From Acanthaster planci (taxonomy: Eukaryota; Echinodermata; Asteroidea; Valvatida; Acanthasteridae), in assembly GCF_001949145.1 (NCBI RefSeq), contig NW_019091383.1:924466-988465 (forward strand): DNA of 64,000 bases, written 5' to 3'. Both the position numbers and the translations under genes were made by a program. Position 1 is the first letter of the stretch, and the number at the start of each line of letters is the position of its first letter. The notes beneath the pieces were generated by a model, which did not search any database, had not been told where the DNA came from, and saw nothing but the letters and a program-made list of their open reading frames with translations. This document shows positions 23,188-36,600 of this stretch, one piece after another.

Positions 23188-26100
23188 ACTTTGCAGCATT
23201 CATAGTACTGGCTTCGGCGAATCAGATTTTTTTATGAAGATGTACAAGGCTTCTCCCAGCGTTCCATTCCCCCTGAACATCCAACATACCCTTTTTTTTC
23301 TGAATTTATTGACTTTTAGGGGAAATGATTACTGCTGAAGTGTGGAGATATTGTCGAACGGCATTACAACGCATGTGGTGTATACCACAACGCATTCAAC
23401 GTATACCCGGTATCGTCATTGTAATTTAGTGGAACTGCTACATGAAACAACTTTCAATCGGCAAGTTGGACAGTGTTCCCTGTATTCACGACAAACTGTA
23501 TCAAGACCAGTTTCTGCATTTGTCGGCTCAATCAATCTATTTTAACTGTTTGATTGAAATCAAAAATGGGATTGCCGTTCGGCGATTCACTGGCCCCTCA
23601 ATTCACCAGCCAAAGAGTGTTAAATCTTTCAGCTCTATACATGTTCTTTGAACTCAACACGGCTCAAACCTGTCGATCTCTTTGAAGCATTGCCAACCTG
23701 TAAAAATATGCACCGACTGCAGAATATCCCCTATCAGGGGATTTTGGGCTGAAGTACGCTCAACCCGGATGGCTTGCACTTTTCCTCGATATCGCGCGCG
23801 AGGCCCAGGAACGAAGCCATTTTGTAATTGATCTCCAGATCAGGAAGCGGCGTGATTTTTCGAATCGAGACAGTTTCTGTTTCACGGAAACCAAGATTCC
23901 GAAGCCAACCCCGCAAACCGGATGTGAGTGCGATTCATGCGGGCCGTGGAAATGCGGACAAGCGAAATATATTGACTCCCCGACAAAACAGAGTCGGTGA
24001 TCCGTACTGCGCGAGCCTCGGATGCACTGTGCACCACAACATCGTACAGGGATAAGGATTTTACCTGACATCGACAAAGTTCAGTGGAATGATAGTCCCG
24101 ATCTGGTAATGTCTAAATTATTCGGTTACCAGGGAGTTTTCTTTTTGTTTTCGAGAAGGTAACTGAATAGTAATTCGCAGAAATTTTTTTCCTTCGGGTA
24201 ATTTGAGGTGGAACTCTGATGAAATGTATATTAAAGCCCAATTCTCGTGATTTCAGTCACTTGCCAGTTTTAACCCTTTCGTAACATTGTGGTGATGATG
24301 GGTGGAAGTTGACAAGAAATGTCATCGCAGAACGTGCCACAATTAGCCAAGATTCCATAGGAGAATACCATCGGTGATGAAAGATGCACCATTTTAAAAG
24401 GGTACTTGCATGCAATCCATTTCGTCAAATGCACCATGGTCAGCTAACCTAATTTTCAACGTTTGCTTTATTATATCAAGTATATTTTGCTGCCTTTTGC
24501 CATATTTATGGGCAAAACTGTGATGTCATCTCAGGAAGAAAGCCTCAATGTTACATTGGTTTGTACACAAAAAAGTCCTGTATTTCTGAAGATTTGGCTG
24601 GACTCGGCATTCTCTTCTCTGTCGATTCTCTGTTTATGCGCATAGCAGTCAACAAGCATCGATCGCAATCTCAGAAATGTTTTCCATACGCAAGTTCTGG
24701 GCTCACAATTTGAACAGAAACACCTATGCACCAAACCACGTCTTCCCTAAATGACTTCACAGCAACAGCGCCATCAGTTGACCAGGAAAGCATGAATAAT
24801 TTCAATTGTTTAAAAAAGTGCACTTTTTAATGCATTTAACCAAACAGGAATGTCAAAGATCAAGAAGAGAAAGACTATACAAATGCACGGGACCGGCACG
24901 CAAACCAGGATCTAGCGAGAAGTAAAATTTGGTTTTGTAAATGACTGAAGAAAGTCGTGCATAAATTTATTAGGTATAATCAAAATTGGCGCGTTGCGAC
25001 TGAATACAGCTGGCGATGATGGTCAACTAAATAAATCCGAAATTTACCATCAAGCACTCAGTAGACCCGAAGGCTGCTTGCCATTCTCTTTCGGAATGCT
25101 TTTCTTCATTCGGTTAAAAATGAGAGCAGTTTTGGGCAAAAGAAAAAAATAATTGCATTACGGTACTCAGGCATGCCCGATGGAAAGAAAAGAAGCCTTT
25201 TTTTATCTCGTCGATTCTAGCGCCGTGATTTTCTTTGTCAGCGGTTCTTTGTTCTCTCTTGAGACACATAATCTTGGTTTGGATCGCTGGATCAGAATGT
25301 AATGCCCGCTTCCTGAGCACGCGGACGAATGGAGTAATTGTAGAGATCTAGTAAGGCCACTGGTGCTTATTTTCGTTCCTTTCAAATTGGTATGCCTGTA
25401 AGGTTTGGGTATTTTTGTTTCACTGAAGTAACGGCAAGATGTTAATGCAAGGTTGGCAGCCATGTTGATTGTTTACATAAGAAGGTGATTGTCGCAGGCT
25501 AAATTTCATTTGATGATGAGCATGACTTCATAATGAAAACCTCTACCGAAGCAGATGAATCTTCTCTGACTGGTTTTGAATGCTTTTCCTTAATTTTTAA
25601 TTCATCGACTTTGAAGAAAGTTCTTTCTTGGGTAGTAGTTTTTTATCGCTCATACTGCAGGGCTTCACGTATTGTCCAACTCTGTTAGCAGTGCATGTGT
25701 CACATTGCTGAGTCTTCGCCTTGCCGCCCGTTAACTGCTCAGTGTTGGACAAGGTGTAAGCCCCCTTTATAATGCCTCGACAGAACACGCTACCCATCGC
25801 TAGAATCCAAATATTGAAATAACTGGCACGTTTTACATTAGAGTCGCTACAAATCGTGAATCGTGTAGACTGCTTTATTACTGATTCGTTATTGCCTTGG
25901 GCTTCCAGAGAACGAATGAGCAGGAAAGTCCATTTAACTCTAATGTTCTATGTATGTACCAATATCATGATTGTCTTTCATTTATGTTTCGCATTTAGCT
26001 CGATCCTTCTCATCAACAGGGGCAAAGTTGCATTAAATTGTGGTTGTCAGGTGCAATTTAGTGCGTTTTCCCTAGCGGGCATAAGGATGTGCGAACTCAT

Positions 26101-26935
26101 TGTATTATCCGCCAAGTAAACATGGTTGAACATCAGTGTTGGCATTGAGCTCGAATGCTTTCAATCGGCTCAAAATTTGCAATTGCATCGGAACTCCGGA
26201 TGACGCATATCGGGCTTGTGTTCGCGGGTGCGCGTGAAATGTAACGCGGCCTAGATAAAACAAGATTTATACTGACACGACTGAAAACACACCATTCACA
26301 GAGACTGCGGGAGAGAGACGTATCTTTCGACAGTGCAAGTCTGAAAAGCTCTAGTTCGAAACCAGTCTGTCCAGTTTTTTTTAATGGTTATTGAAATAAG
26401 GGGTGTAAAGGTCTGTTCATTAGTTGCAGCTTACAGTCTGATTCCCGCCGTGATTGATGGCATGGTAATGCACGTCCGTCTGTTTGCTCTGTAGCAGTGA
26501 ATCATAGTGTCTCTTCCCGCGTTTTTTAACCCAGGGAAACTTGAGAGCGAGGGAGGTTCGTGATCGTCTCTTTCCACACCGCAAATAGGAGCGAACTGTT
26601 GGAATGTTTGCGCCCTGTCCGCCCCCTGTCACGAAAAAAAAATTTGACAAAGCAAACAATCTGTGTTGTGTTCCAACCTTGCCAAGCCCGAACACCAATT
26701 AAAGGCAGAAACATTGTGCATGGTATAACAGTTGACTCGGGCATATGTTGCTTGTTATAGTTCACACAACTGAAAACATGAAGAAACCCACTCTACAACA
26801 TGCAATTGCGAGGTCCAAAATTTCTTTCAGATAGCAAAACCGACATTCAAAAATGAGATTTGTTGGGACACAAAAATGCAGTTTTTAAAATGGCTGTATT
26901 GAGACAGAATGGATTGCTGGCGTGGCAGGGGAAGT
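23188..26935. other. spacer without recognised content
   Basis: No exon, RNA gene or clear repeat is identified. Open frames are short and mutually overlapping. Confidence 0.4.
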
Positions 26936-27139
26936 ACCAGCCTCGAGCAGAAGCACCCCGTTATCGGTTGAAAAGAGTCATATTGGTCGGGAGTGTTCAT
27001 ATTGTTGGTAGCAATGCGACCGTAACGCGTGCAGTCCATAGTCGTCCGTGAACCAGCTAAGTACAGTTCCAATCAAACAAGATTGTTGCTAAGAAAATGG
27101 TGCTCTCTCTTGGTCCAGCTCGAGGCTCATACCCGTTCC
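26936..27139 (-). repeat. dispersed repeat family 'A', copy 2
   Basis: Read on the minus strand it runs GGAACGGGTATGAGCCTCG, GGACCAAGAGAGAGCACC, GGTTCACGGACGACTATGG, GGTCGCATTGCTACCAACA, and GCTTCTGCTCGAGGCTGGTA, in the same order as the copies at 851-1740 and 59150-59350. It is uninterrupted, which defines the empty site for the insertion in copy 1. Confidence 0.8.
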
Positions 27140-28600
27140 AAGCGAAGTCTGTGCTTCTCCTTGCTGCTGTGATGCCTGCGTAGATATTTTTAAAAGACAA
27201 AAACTGCTGATCTACGGAAGTGTATAAGGGCCAAGTGCAAAAGCAATCCAAGTCAACTCGCCGCGGCGAGATAGTAACTCGATATTTTTTTGCCTGTGGC
27301 TCCTAAGCTTCCGTAGTTGGTCTGACTGAATTTAATGAAAACTTTTCTCTCCGCAGACGCTCCCTGTTAATTGCATTGTAATTACGCTGCTAGCACCGTA
27401 GCAACCACACCGGAATTTAGAGCGCGATTGTAGTCATCCTTTCGTGGAAAATTGACAGAGACTATTTTTAGTTCCTTGTTATTCGTCACGACATCCACTG
27501 CTTCACCAGGGGTCTCAAACGCATGTATTTGAATAATCTGCTCCGTCTTGAGATAGACAAACTAGGCTTTCTCCTGAATATGATGCAGGGAAATTGAAAA
27601 CTAACAAGGTTGAAATTCGGATGAGATCCCCAAAGCTGCGCCCAACCGACTTGTTACATCCCCTTCATAATTTGGAATCAATTAATCTTGCGGGGAGGAA
27701 TGACTGTCCATTGGGTGGACTCAGATTTCCTGCTTGCTGGGCTCAAGTGATTCTTGGCAATCACTTCTAAATCTCCCCGCGTCGTTTGATCGCTTAGTGA
27801 AACTGATACCTGCATTAAACTCTGGACTGACCCGTCTCCTGCCTCTCTTGCAGATCTCCTTTAGCTGATTGCAGCCAGATTTTTTTTTGATGAATTAAGT
27901 TTCAGGTAACAGGCACTCGATGAAATTGACAACGTCAGTTGTGCCGAATCGCACTGGCATCAAGTCATGTCACCCCGAGCACGACACCAATGTGCGGCGC
28001 CGGTCGACACGTGCAAGTCGATAACAATTAATAGGCCCCGACTCAAGTGCAATCGAATTCGACTTCCACGTACGTGGAAGAAAAGTCCTGGACTCATCTG
28101 CCGCCAAAATACCCATTTTGTCATAATGATCGCACTGATAAATGACATCCTCCGGCCCACACGTTCTACGAATTTTGCGAAGGAAACCTGGTCCCCAACG
28201 TGTAATGGTGCAAGACGGAAAGAGGATTTCCGGAGTTACGTGTCCCAAGTGATGAATGCTCGGAACACATTAATATTAACGCCAAAGTACTTCACATCTC
28301 TTGTGTCGTCCTTGCGTCTGATATATATCACAAATTCGTCACTTCATGCCGTCTATTGTTACAAAGATTTTAGACATACCTGGCCTCCCTGTCGTATAGA
28401 TGTGGACATCGATCTGACTTTACCCTGTAAGGCGTCGGGAATTCTGAGATGTTTGCTTTTGGTTTTTTGTTTTATTTGCTTGTGGTCTTGGTAATTTTCG
28501 AAATAAAATGTGACCCGTTAGATAACAATTTGGCATCTTTTGCGGCACGGTTTGCCAGGCTAGGCAGCTAAGAGTATAGGATTTAACAACTTTCTATAAT
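27140..28600. other. spacer with an 18-bp perfect palindrome
   Basis: CTTCCACGTACGTGGAAG at 28063-28080 is a perfect palindrome whose core CCACGTACGTGG holds two overlapping ACGTGG half-sites. A 175-codon open frame at 27967-28494 crosses it but has no known motif. No gene is supported. Confidence 0.45.
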
Positions 28601-28770
28601 ACGGCCGTTTCACAATACTGCGTCACCAAGAGTTTGCAACGCGTTGGGCAATCACAGTGCGCGAAATCTGTCGACCAAACGCGCGTTTGGAAAGGGTCGA
28701 CAGATTTCGCACGTTGTGATTGGCCAAAGCGTTGCAAACTCTTGGTGGCGCACTATTGTGAATCGCCCGT
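28601..28770. mobile_element. hairpin MITE, full-length copy
   Basis: Two 76-nt inverted arms (28601-28676 and 28695-28770) match at 67 of 76 positions and enclose an 18-nt loop. The ends read ACGGCCGTTTCACAATACTG and, reversed, ACGGGCGATTCACAATAGTG. The inner stem has GCGAAATCTGTCGACC. AATAC before the left end and its inverted form after the right end suggest the repeat may extend by a few bases. It is non-coding. A second copy lies at 9906-10035. Confidence 0.9.
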
Positions 28771-28980
28771 ATTGTTTTATACTTTTTCCTGCTTATTTTA
28801 CAGCCCAAGAGAGGATTTGAACTCCCTTAAACCCCCTGAAAATCAATTGCTGCAATTGGATACAACACCGGCGGGCATTAACGATCACGTGGCAGCATGT
28901 TGGAAAAGCGGGGGGGGGCACTATTTTCACACGCTTTTTATCGGCAGACGATGGACGGGAACTGATTGCTGAGTCACTTT

Positions 28981-29050
28981 CAATGACATGAGCACACTTC
29001 CAGTGACGTGAGCACACTTTCAGTGACATGAGCACACTTTTAGTGACGTA
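28981..29050. repeat. 20-bp tandem repeat, about 3.5 copies
   Basis: Units at 28981, 29001, 29021 and (partial) 29041 follow AGTGACRTGAGCACACTTT. The units alternate TGACAT, TGACGT, TGACAT, TGACGT, so the array can also be read as a 40-bp higher-order repeat. Confidence 0.9.
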
Positions 29051-31231
29051 ACCCCCCTGTAGGGGCAAGAAGGAAGAATGACGACGGCCTGTGGCATGGA
29101 CCCCGTGATCATGTTCATCGATTTGCGTTCTTCATCACTGCCAAATAAGTGGAGCAAGAACTGACATGGCTTTTCCCATGGGGCCATGGAAAAGAAGAGT
29201 AGCCGCTATTCTTTCGGTGTCAAAATAAAAAAAATATCAGCAGTCTTGCCAATTCGTCGATATCTTAGTGTCGGAATAACAGCCCAACGTTACTCTTCAA
29301 AGGGTGTTCACTCCGAAATGATGCTGGCAGTTGGTGTCTAGCATATGCCTTGAAGGGTCTACTTCTTTGAAGCCACCGTCGTCTTTTTCCTATGAGCGGC
29401 TGCTAAAGCTATGGTCAGCGGCCGTCGGTAGAAAAGAGACAGAATAATTCACATAGTGTTAACAATCCCACGAAGCTATCAGGACACCAGACAATAATAC
29501 ACATGTACTACTAAATACTAGATGAAAATACGACCCTATTTAAAATTAGTGGGACAAATGTCCATTTTGAACGAGTTTGAGGTACAATCGAAAACCAACC
29601 AAAAGTTGATATTTCTACAGACTCTGGCCACATATGGAGTACAGGTGTATACGAGTCCCAGTCAGAGCTGTGAACCACAGCTGCAGTCTGCATGCAAGAT
29701 ATCTGCAGGTTTTGGGTTTATATATGTTGTCGATTCCCCCCCCCAGTCCACCGTGACGTCCCAAGACGTCCCACCCCGTGCCATTAAGCCGGCCCTCGGC
29801 AGCGGGACAGAATCTATTGACAGATGAGATAATGCCCGGAGACGGATCTCGAGTAAACGCTCTAATTTTTCTGAGAAGGTCGCCGAATTGTTTTGCATAA
29901 TGGATGCCCGGGAAGAGATAACAAATGACTTGAGGTTTCTCCTGCTGTGTGATTGTAAACTGACGGGTAATCGAAGGATAATATAGACACCAGATGGATC
30001 TTGGTCGGTTTCGTTGGCATTACAGCTTGGAATTTATGAAAAGAAATTAGATGTGTGTTCAATATCCATCTGAAGCAAAATGTATTTCACAAGAGGCAGG
30101 ATATAGGATACTGTATGCCTTGCTACGATACAATTTCTCTTAATGTGTCTTGGATGAGAAGGGAATCATTAATAAGAAATCTCGTCATGTGGGGATTTGG
30201 TATAAATAGGGGCTGCGTTTTTGGTTCGGTGAGAGTGAGTTGGCAAATACAAGCAGTGATGAATAGTCCCCATGGACATATGACAAATATCCAGACGTAC
30301 AGGCGTCCGTGAGTTTGCTTTGCGTGCATTTACGCGAGGGAAAGCTTTGGACCAATACCTTCGTCATGGCAAGCGTCATGATGTGTTAGTTGTTACTTCT
30401 AGTTTGGAAAAACCTTAAGACTGCTCACACCAGTAGAGTGTCCGTGTAAAATACCACGTACGGCATTTCGTGTTTCTAGATATCGTTGGGGTGAAGGAAC
30501 GGTTCACAAGTCCCGTGGGGTCGACACGACGAGAACAGACTCAACACTGTTATTTACTTCCCGGCGAGATAAACATGCACCTGAGTTGAACGAATGAAGG
30601 ACGACTGAATCTAATGGTTGTTTACCGACATTTAATTTCGGTGTCGTTAAATGCAAGCCGTAAGATCCATTTCCATTAAGATGGGGCCTTTTAATGGCCC
30701 AGGGCTTGGCATGCTGCTTCCCAACAGCGTGAAATAATTCTCAGGGTAATGATAATTTTTCTCCATGGTATCACTGTGGGTTTGACGTCATCTTGACGCA
30801 TCTAATGCATTGTAGGTCTCAAGAATTCCCTTGATTTATGCAGATCGAAGTGATATTGTGAAAACACGGAGGACAGATGAACCGTTTGAACTTTTTTTTC
30901 TGGGCGGTTATCTAAGTAGAAGCATTGCACCTGCTTCGTCATCGATCAAACCTAAACTTCATTTGCACTTCAACCGAATTCGACGATAGAGGGTGAGCTC
31001 GCATGCAAAAGGCTTTACCTCATAAATCATGAAAATCGTTTAAGACGAAATGTGAATGCCGGATTTACCGTGCGGGCCGTGCGGCAGAGGACAACAAGCA
31101 GCAAAGTCGATTCCTTGCTGAGTGTAGTGTGCCAAAGTGTGAAATTTACGTGCATGAGCGATGACAGCAGTGACAGTGCTGCGCATGTCACTAATGACAC
31201 GTCTCTGAGGGCCAGTGTGTTCCTAGCTCTA
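29051..31231. other. spacer without recognised content
   Basis: No exon or RNA gene is seen. A 9-base poly-C run is at 29736-29744, next to a GACGTCCCA direct repeat. TGACGTCA is at 30783-30790. Confidence 0.4.
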
Positions 31232-31366
31232 TGGTTTGTTTCACGCGGATCTGGATCGCGATCAGTGATCTGTCGCTGGTTCATTGACACCATAACCGGC
31301 CGAATGGATGGAGCGGACCAGCGACAGGATCACTAATCGAGATCTGGGTCTGTGTGAAACAAACTA
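31232..31366. mobile_element. short hairpin element (MITE-like)
   Basis: The left end GGTTTGTTTCACGCGGATCT continuing to GTGATCTGTCGCTGGT (to about 31280) is matched in reverse by the right end (about 31316-31366), which reads AGTTTGTTTCACACAGAC and GTGATCCTGTCGCTGGT. The two arms are about 50 bp and imperfect, with a loop of roughly 35 bp. There is no coding capacity. A target duplication cannot be assigned safely. Confidence 0.75.
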
Positions 31367-33628
31367 GCCTTGAAAGGCTTTCAGAACGGGCCCGTGGATC
31401 GATTGCGAAACCCCGCACTATGAATGGATCAAGAATATGCGTTATTAAGACCCATTTACGCTCGCGGTGACAGAAAGTGAAAACCTGTTTAGTATTTATT
31501 TTAATGATGACATAGCACCCAGGCCACGACGTCATACCCAACGTAAACGCCGATTAGCCAGACGCAGTCTCAGCACGGTATATTTGAAAAAATAAATCTC
31601 TGTGGTTCATCCACTCTTGATGTGTCTTATACGCCGTTGCCGCGCTTGTTTTTTAAGTCTGGTTTCCATATCGACGTAACTACAGTGTGGATTGGTGGAC
31701 ACATGGGAACCTGTTAAACGGAGGTGTCGCCGACGACAACGCAGACTAACGCAAACCAGTCCGCGAACGATCGGCAAAGTTGAGTCAGGTTCAACTTTGC
31801 CGACTGTCTGCGTTGAGTAGCCGTGGTATCCCCGTACAAACACGCATGCTGGCATGGCAGGTATGCAACGATCTCCCTCTCGCTTTGTTCCACGAATTTT
31901 GTCCATTTTCTCCTTATAATGCGTAAATAATGCGTAAATATTGCGTATGTAGCTGACCATTAATGAAATGCGGGAAACTTGAGTACAGGCTTGGCATCAT
32001 GAGACGGCACAATCAATCTAAAAGCCTATTTTCCGCCAAAAAAAATCCCGGAGTTTTGAACACCGTTCTGTTTCAATTTTGGCGTGGAATGACGTCATGC
32101 ACCGTCTCTTCCTTTCGTGTCTGCGTCTTCACGTCTTGCGGACCATCTGTGTTACAAATGACCATATAGAAACATGCAGGCTTCAACGCACCTTCATTGT
32201 GCCACGGCTGAAGAGCCCGCTTTACGAGTGTAGTCTCACAAATTGAAGTACGAAGTTACGTCCAAACGTCTTGGAACTGTCTTTTTAAGGAGGAATTCAG
32301 ACATCGTGACGGCACGATGCAAAGCGCCGTGATAAAGAAAATACGTGAATAAATCTTTAAGTTTTAGGCCTAGTCGTGGCTCCTAATGGGGTCTGCATAC
32401 ACATTTTATTCCGCTCGCGGAAGTGTGGTACCTGTGAATTAAATGCCCACTAGCGGGCTTTCTGATTACTTTAATATCCAAAGATGCACTCTATATAATA
32501 AGATTGGCTTGTACCGGTTAAGTGTGAATTGTTACCCCGTGGGGACAAATGAAAGTGGTTTAATCCTCCAACATTGACGGCAGGGCCACATCGCATTATT
32601 TCCAATGAAGAGTCTGCACTTCTCTTGCTGATGTCTGTTTGAACTCATTTTGGTAAAGTTTGCAGAGGGTAAAGGCTATGTGCCCCAGTCGTGCTTCTGT
32701 ACCATCACTTTCTTTAAAAAGGAAAACCAAACCACACAGCAAAAACAGCAATGGCTAAAAGAAGAAAAAAGTGTCCTCGAAAGTATTCTATTGGAAACTT
32801 CTGATAACTCTAACCACGTCATGCGCACGGACCTTGGAAATAAATCACAGGTCTTGAGTTTTGTGCAAACAAAAATTGCACATCTCCGATCTGTCAGAGT
32901 GCGTACCTAAAATGATCGGGCGAGGGTTAGCGAAATCAAATGAGTTAGTCCAGCTCGAGTGTTTACCGTCCTTCCAACAAAATGGTCTAGCTCTCGGGCG
33001 ATCTCTCATCCCCGATAATGCGATTAAGCTCTTAAGGCAGTGGCCATGAGATGGTCAGGCCAGGCGGGAACGGGTAATTCAGTTACGGAGCCAGCTGCGC
33101 TCCACGGAGACCGGGCAAAGTTGGGCTGGTGTGGGAATCTCGGACTGGATTAACGGCGAGGTGGTGCTCTGAGAGATTAAAGGTCAGGTCGAAACGACAC
33201 CAGAGTGATATATACTCCGAGGACACAAGAAGCTTCGGTTGGAAAGTCAAGACAATTTGGGTCAAAATGGGCGGATGGGCCGGCGAGGCCTGGTATATGA
33301 AGTAGTCTTTTTGCCTCGTTAACTGTTGCAATGCCACGGTGCGTCAGAAGGATGGTCTTGAGTTTACAGCAAGTCTGTATGGAATTTGAATTTGGTCTAG
33401 CATCACCAAAGGCTCCAAGCACCACAAGTTGATAACGCTGACAACCAGGGGAGAAATACATAAAGTTCCATGTCGAGTGTTTGATTTGGTTTACACTGTT
33501 CCAATAACAATGTCTTCACACATTGCAACCAGGGCCGCTTTCAACAGTTCAATAATGTGCATTTGTTTACGAAGGACAAGCCAATACCATTATAGGCGTT
33601 TTACCACAACTCTTGAATGCACCCAGAA
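31367..33628. other. spacer without recognised content
   Basis: No gene is supported. TGACGTCA is at 32090-32097 and TAGGCCTA at 32365-32372. Short open frames show no motif. Confidence 0.4.
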
Positions 33629-33669
33629 TACGGAACACACTGCGGCATACGGAACACACTGCGGCATAC
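33629..33669. repeat. 19-bp tandem repeat, 2.2 copies
   Basis: The unit TACGGAACACACTGCGGCA occupies 33629-33647 and 33648-33666 with no difference, followed by a 3-base partial unit. The identity of the units implies a recent duplication. Confidence 0.9.
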
Positions 33670-36600
33670 ATTACCATGTTCGCCCAGCACCCACGCTGAC
33701 GAGGGCTTGTGTCCTATCAGATCTGTGTGCTATAAACGCATACTGGTGTTCAGCATACGTACTTACTCACGAACAAGTTCATTACCATTGTCAACCATTG
33801 GTCGATTTTACCCGGTACCCATATTTTGTTCATAGGCTACCAGGAAAAAAATCAACCGGTGATCGACACATGGTCGTCGCTCGAACCTGTAGTAGTCTTT
33901 CAGTGGTGGTTGTTCTCACGAGGCTACAAAGCGCCACCTAGCGCTTCTGTGCGGAGTAAATTATACCAGCCAAACAGTCCATATGCTGCACCATTAGAAA
34001 ACAGAATTTACGCCAAGTTTTCGCTTATTACATCTGTGAAGAATTCCTGTTAACCTAGAAGTAGATCGTACCCAACCTTTTCCACGTTGCCAAAAGCTGA
34101 TAATGCGCCTACCTATGCACACTGGAGAATTAGAGTAGGGCCTGAAATTAAACGGTCACGCAGCAAGCGTCCCGAACCCTCGCGCGGTGGGAAGTTTATA
34201 TGGGACCGTCTTATCACGCTCGACAACTTTGGAAAAATGATTCCTCACTGAAACTATCCCAAGTGACGGAATTTTACCTTTGTGGTCCCCCAGTAATGCT
34301 TTGGAAAAGTCACCCAGAAATGGGCAAAACAAAATATTATTAACGACCTTCCACTTCTGGCACTATCGTCCCCAGGGGTCCTCGTTCATGCACGTTTGTT
34401 TTTACTCTATGTGCTTTCGTAAAAACGAGATTGTAAAACATTGCAAAGATTTACCTACCTGCAGTCAATGGATTCTGGAATTAGTCGAGTTGACCTGATC
34501 CAGTTTTCGTCACTAAACTTTAAGAGTCAATTAAAATTTAGAATCTTTCGTATAAACACAGATGGCTCCTTTAAGTGTATTCCTTAAAAATGTAAAAAAA
34601 TGTAAAATATTTTGACCTGTTTTATTACAACTTTTACCAAAACACTACCATAAAATATAATTTCATTACCCTTCATCTTCGTATATACTAAAACACCAAA
34701 TTGCACTGGTCTTCATGTGCATTAGATTTTCGGAAGTGAGAGGTCAGTCTTTGGCAAGATATTTCTCCTTCATGTCAGGTTATGTTTCAATTTCTATAAA
34801 TTAATCTGGGGTAGCAAATATTTGATAGAGGTCTTTTCCTGAGGTAATTTTTATAGAAGCAAAGGAACAAACAACTCGTAAATGCTAACATATTTGCTTG
34901 GTAATTTTCCTACCAAAGGGTTCTGGAAGAGCGCCATTAGGGGTCAACTGTCACGCTCTATTCTCACAGCGTGAAATGTGACTTCGCATAAATTAAGGCT
35001 TAAAGCTTATATAAGGCGACGGGCGTTCATGGTCGTCAGCCTGTCCTCGGGGCACATCAAATCTTCATTTGTGTAGTAAGTTTTTGCTACGTTAAATTAT
35101 GTTTGGTTAGTCCTAATAGTTCATTTGTCAAGCTTCCTTCATTTGTGTAGTCATAATGTTCCCGATGAAGAGTGACCCACACTCTGAATAAGGCGCCAAC
35201 GATGAAGGTGCCGTCCATGTATTCTGACTATTGGTCAGCGAAGTTATTACGCTTATTCTGTGCTGGAGACTAGCGGCGTCCTATCTGAGACGCTAGTTGG
35301 CACAACAATACGGGCTGACACATCCTGTACATTACTGCGTGGAGACCATGCAGCAGTAACCAGCCCATAGATCACACTTGCTCCAGAGGCAGGGGTTGCT
35401 ATAGTAACACGGCAAGAACAACATCAACTCGCGCATGTCTGGGCCGTACGTTTAAAGATGGTCCATTTTTTTCTGCTATCATCGGAGCATTTTGTTTTCC
35501 ATCTGCAAAGATGTTCACAGTAATTTCTTAATCTGCTGCGTTTCAAGCTGCCATTAATAAACCTTGCCCTTTTAATGTCAGCATTTAATGTTCAAAACTG
35601 ACCTCTACAAGCCCAAAGCCGGATCTCTCCTCATAAGCTGTGCACCAAACATTAAAATTCACCGCGCAAATCCCCGCCGTAAGCTGGCAGAATTTCCGGC
35701 ATTAGATTACCTCGCACCCGACCCCTGATGTCCGGAGACGGTCCGCGAGGCCTTATTCATAAGACCATAAATACTCCATGATCGATGGGAAACATAAAGA
35801 GGAATACACCCCTCGTAATCAAGCTCAGGACCCCTGGCCCTTCGATTCGCAAAAGCCCGTCAATATTGTTGTCCGCTTGCGTGGTCGCTCAGTGGACCCC
35901 CTGTGAGAGAATGGCCGATTACCTCACGGGTCTTGCCCGTGCGTACGAAGATTTCAACTACATGTAGATACAAGTGCACATTCAATTAAAGGTAATAAAG
36001 TTCATTTCAGTGTCACTGTGATTTCAAAGGAAAAAAAACTGTAATGGGAGAGGGTCACAGAAAGGCAAATTATAAGCAGTACAGGCAACAATGAATTATG
36101 GTTGAAGGAAAAGCAAGAGAACATCGCCTAACAAATGCATTCTCCAACAGAAACTCACATGCAAAACCCAAAAGGTTGAGGAACCCCGCTCGGAGTTCAG
36201 CTTCATTATCTTAATTGAAAAGATTCCCTTTTCGTGCTGGACTGATGTGATGATTGTCACTGAGCAGGTGAAAGTCGTGTGCGCGTACCCCCTGCAATTC
36301 TGAAAAACCGGCACCAATTTGTTACTTCGTGGTCATTGTGGTGGATTAACTCAAGCACTCATCGTTAGGCTTTCAATGGCTCCACGGTCTCGTAGACAAG
36401 ACAGAACTTTACTTAAATGATTTCCTGTATGGCTTGTTATCTTTTCAACAAAAATCAGTGTCCTCAACTCGATGGTGGAAATATAAGGACCCGGAGTAGA
36501 GAACGTTGCTGGTCCGCAATTGAACTGAAATGGAAAGTCTCGAAAATTGAAAGACGGCAGGTGACTAAGCAGCGCTCTGAAGGTCGCAAGGAACGTCTGA

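Noticed and set aside
27967-28494. 175-codon open frame
   Set aside because: Composition looks random, no domain is recognisable, and a minus-strand frame overlaps it.
33429-33941. 170-codon open frame
   Set aside because: It crosses the 19-bp tandem repeat and has no recognisable domain.
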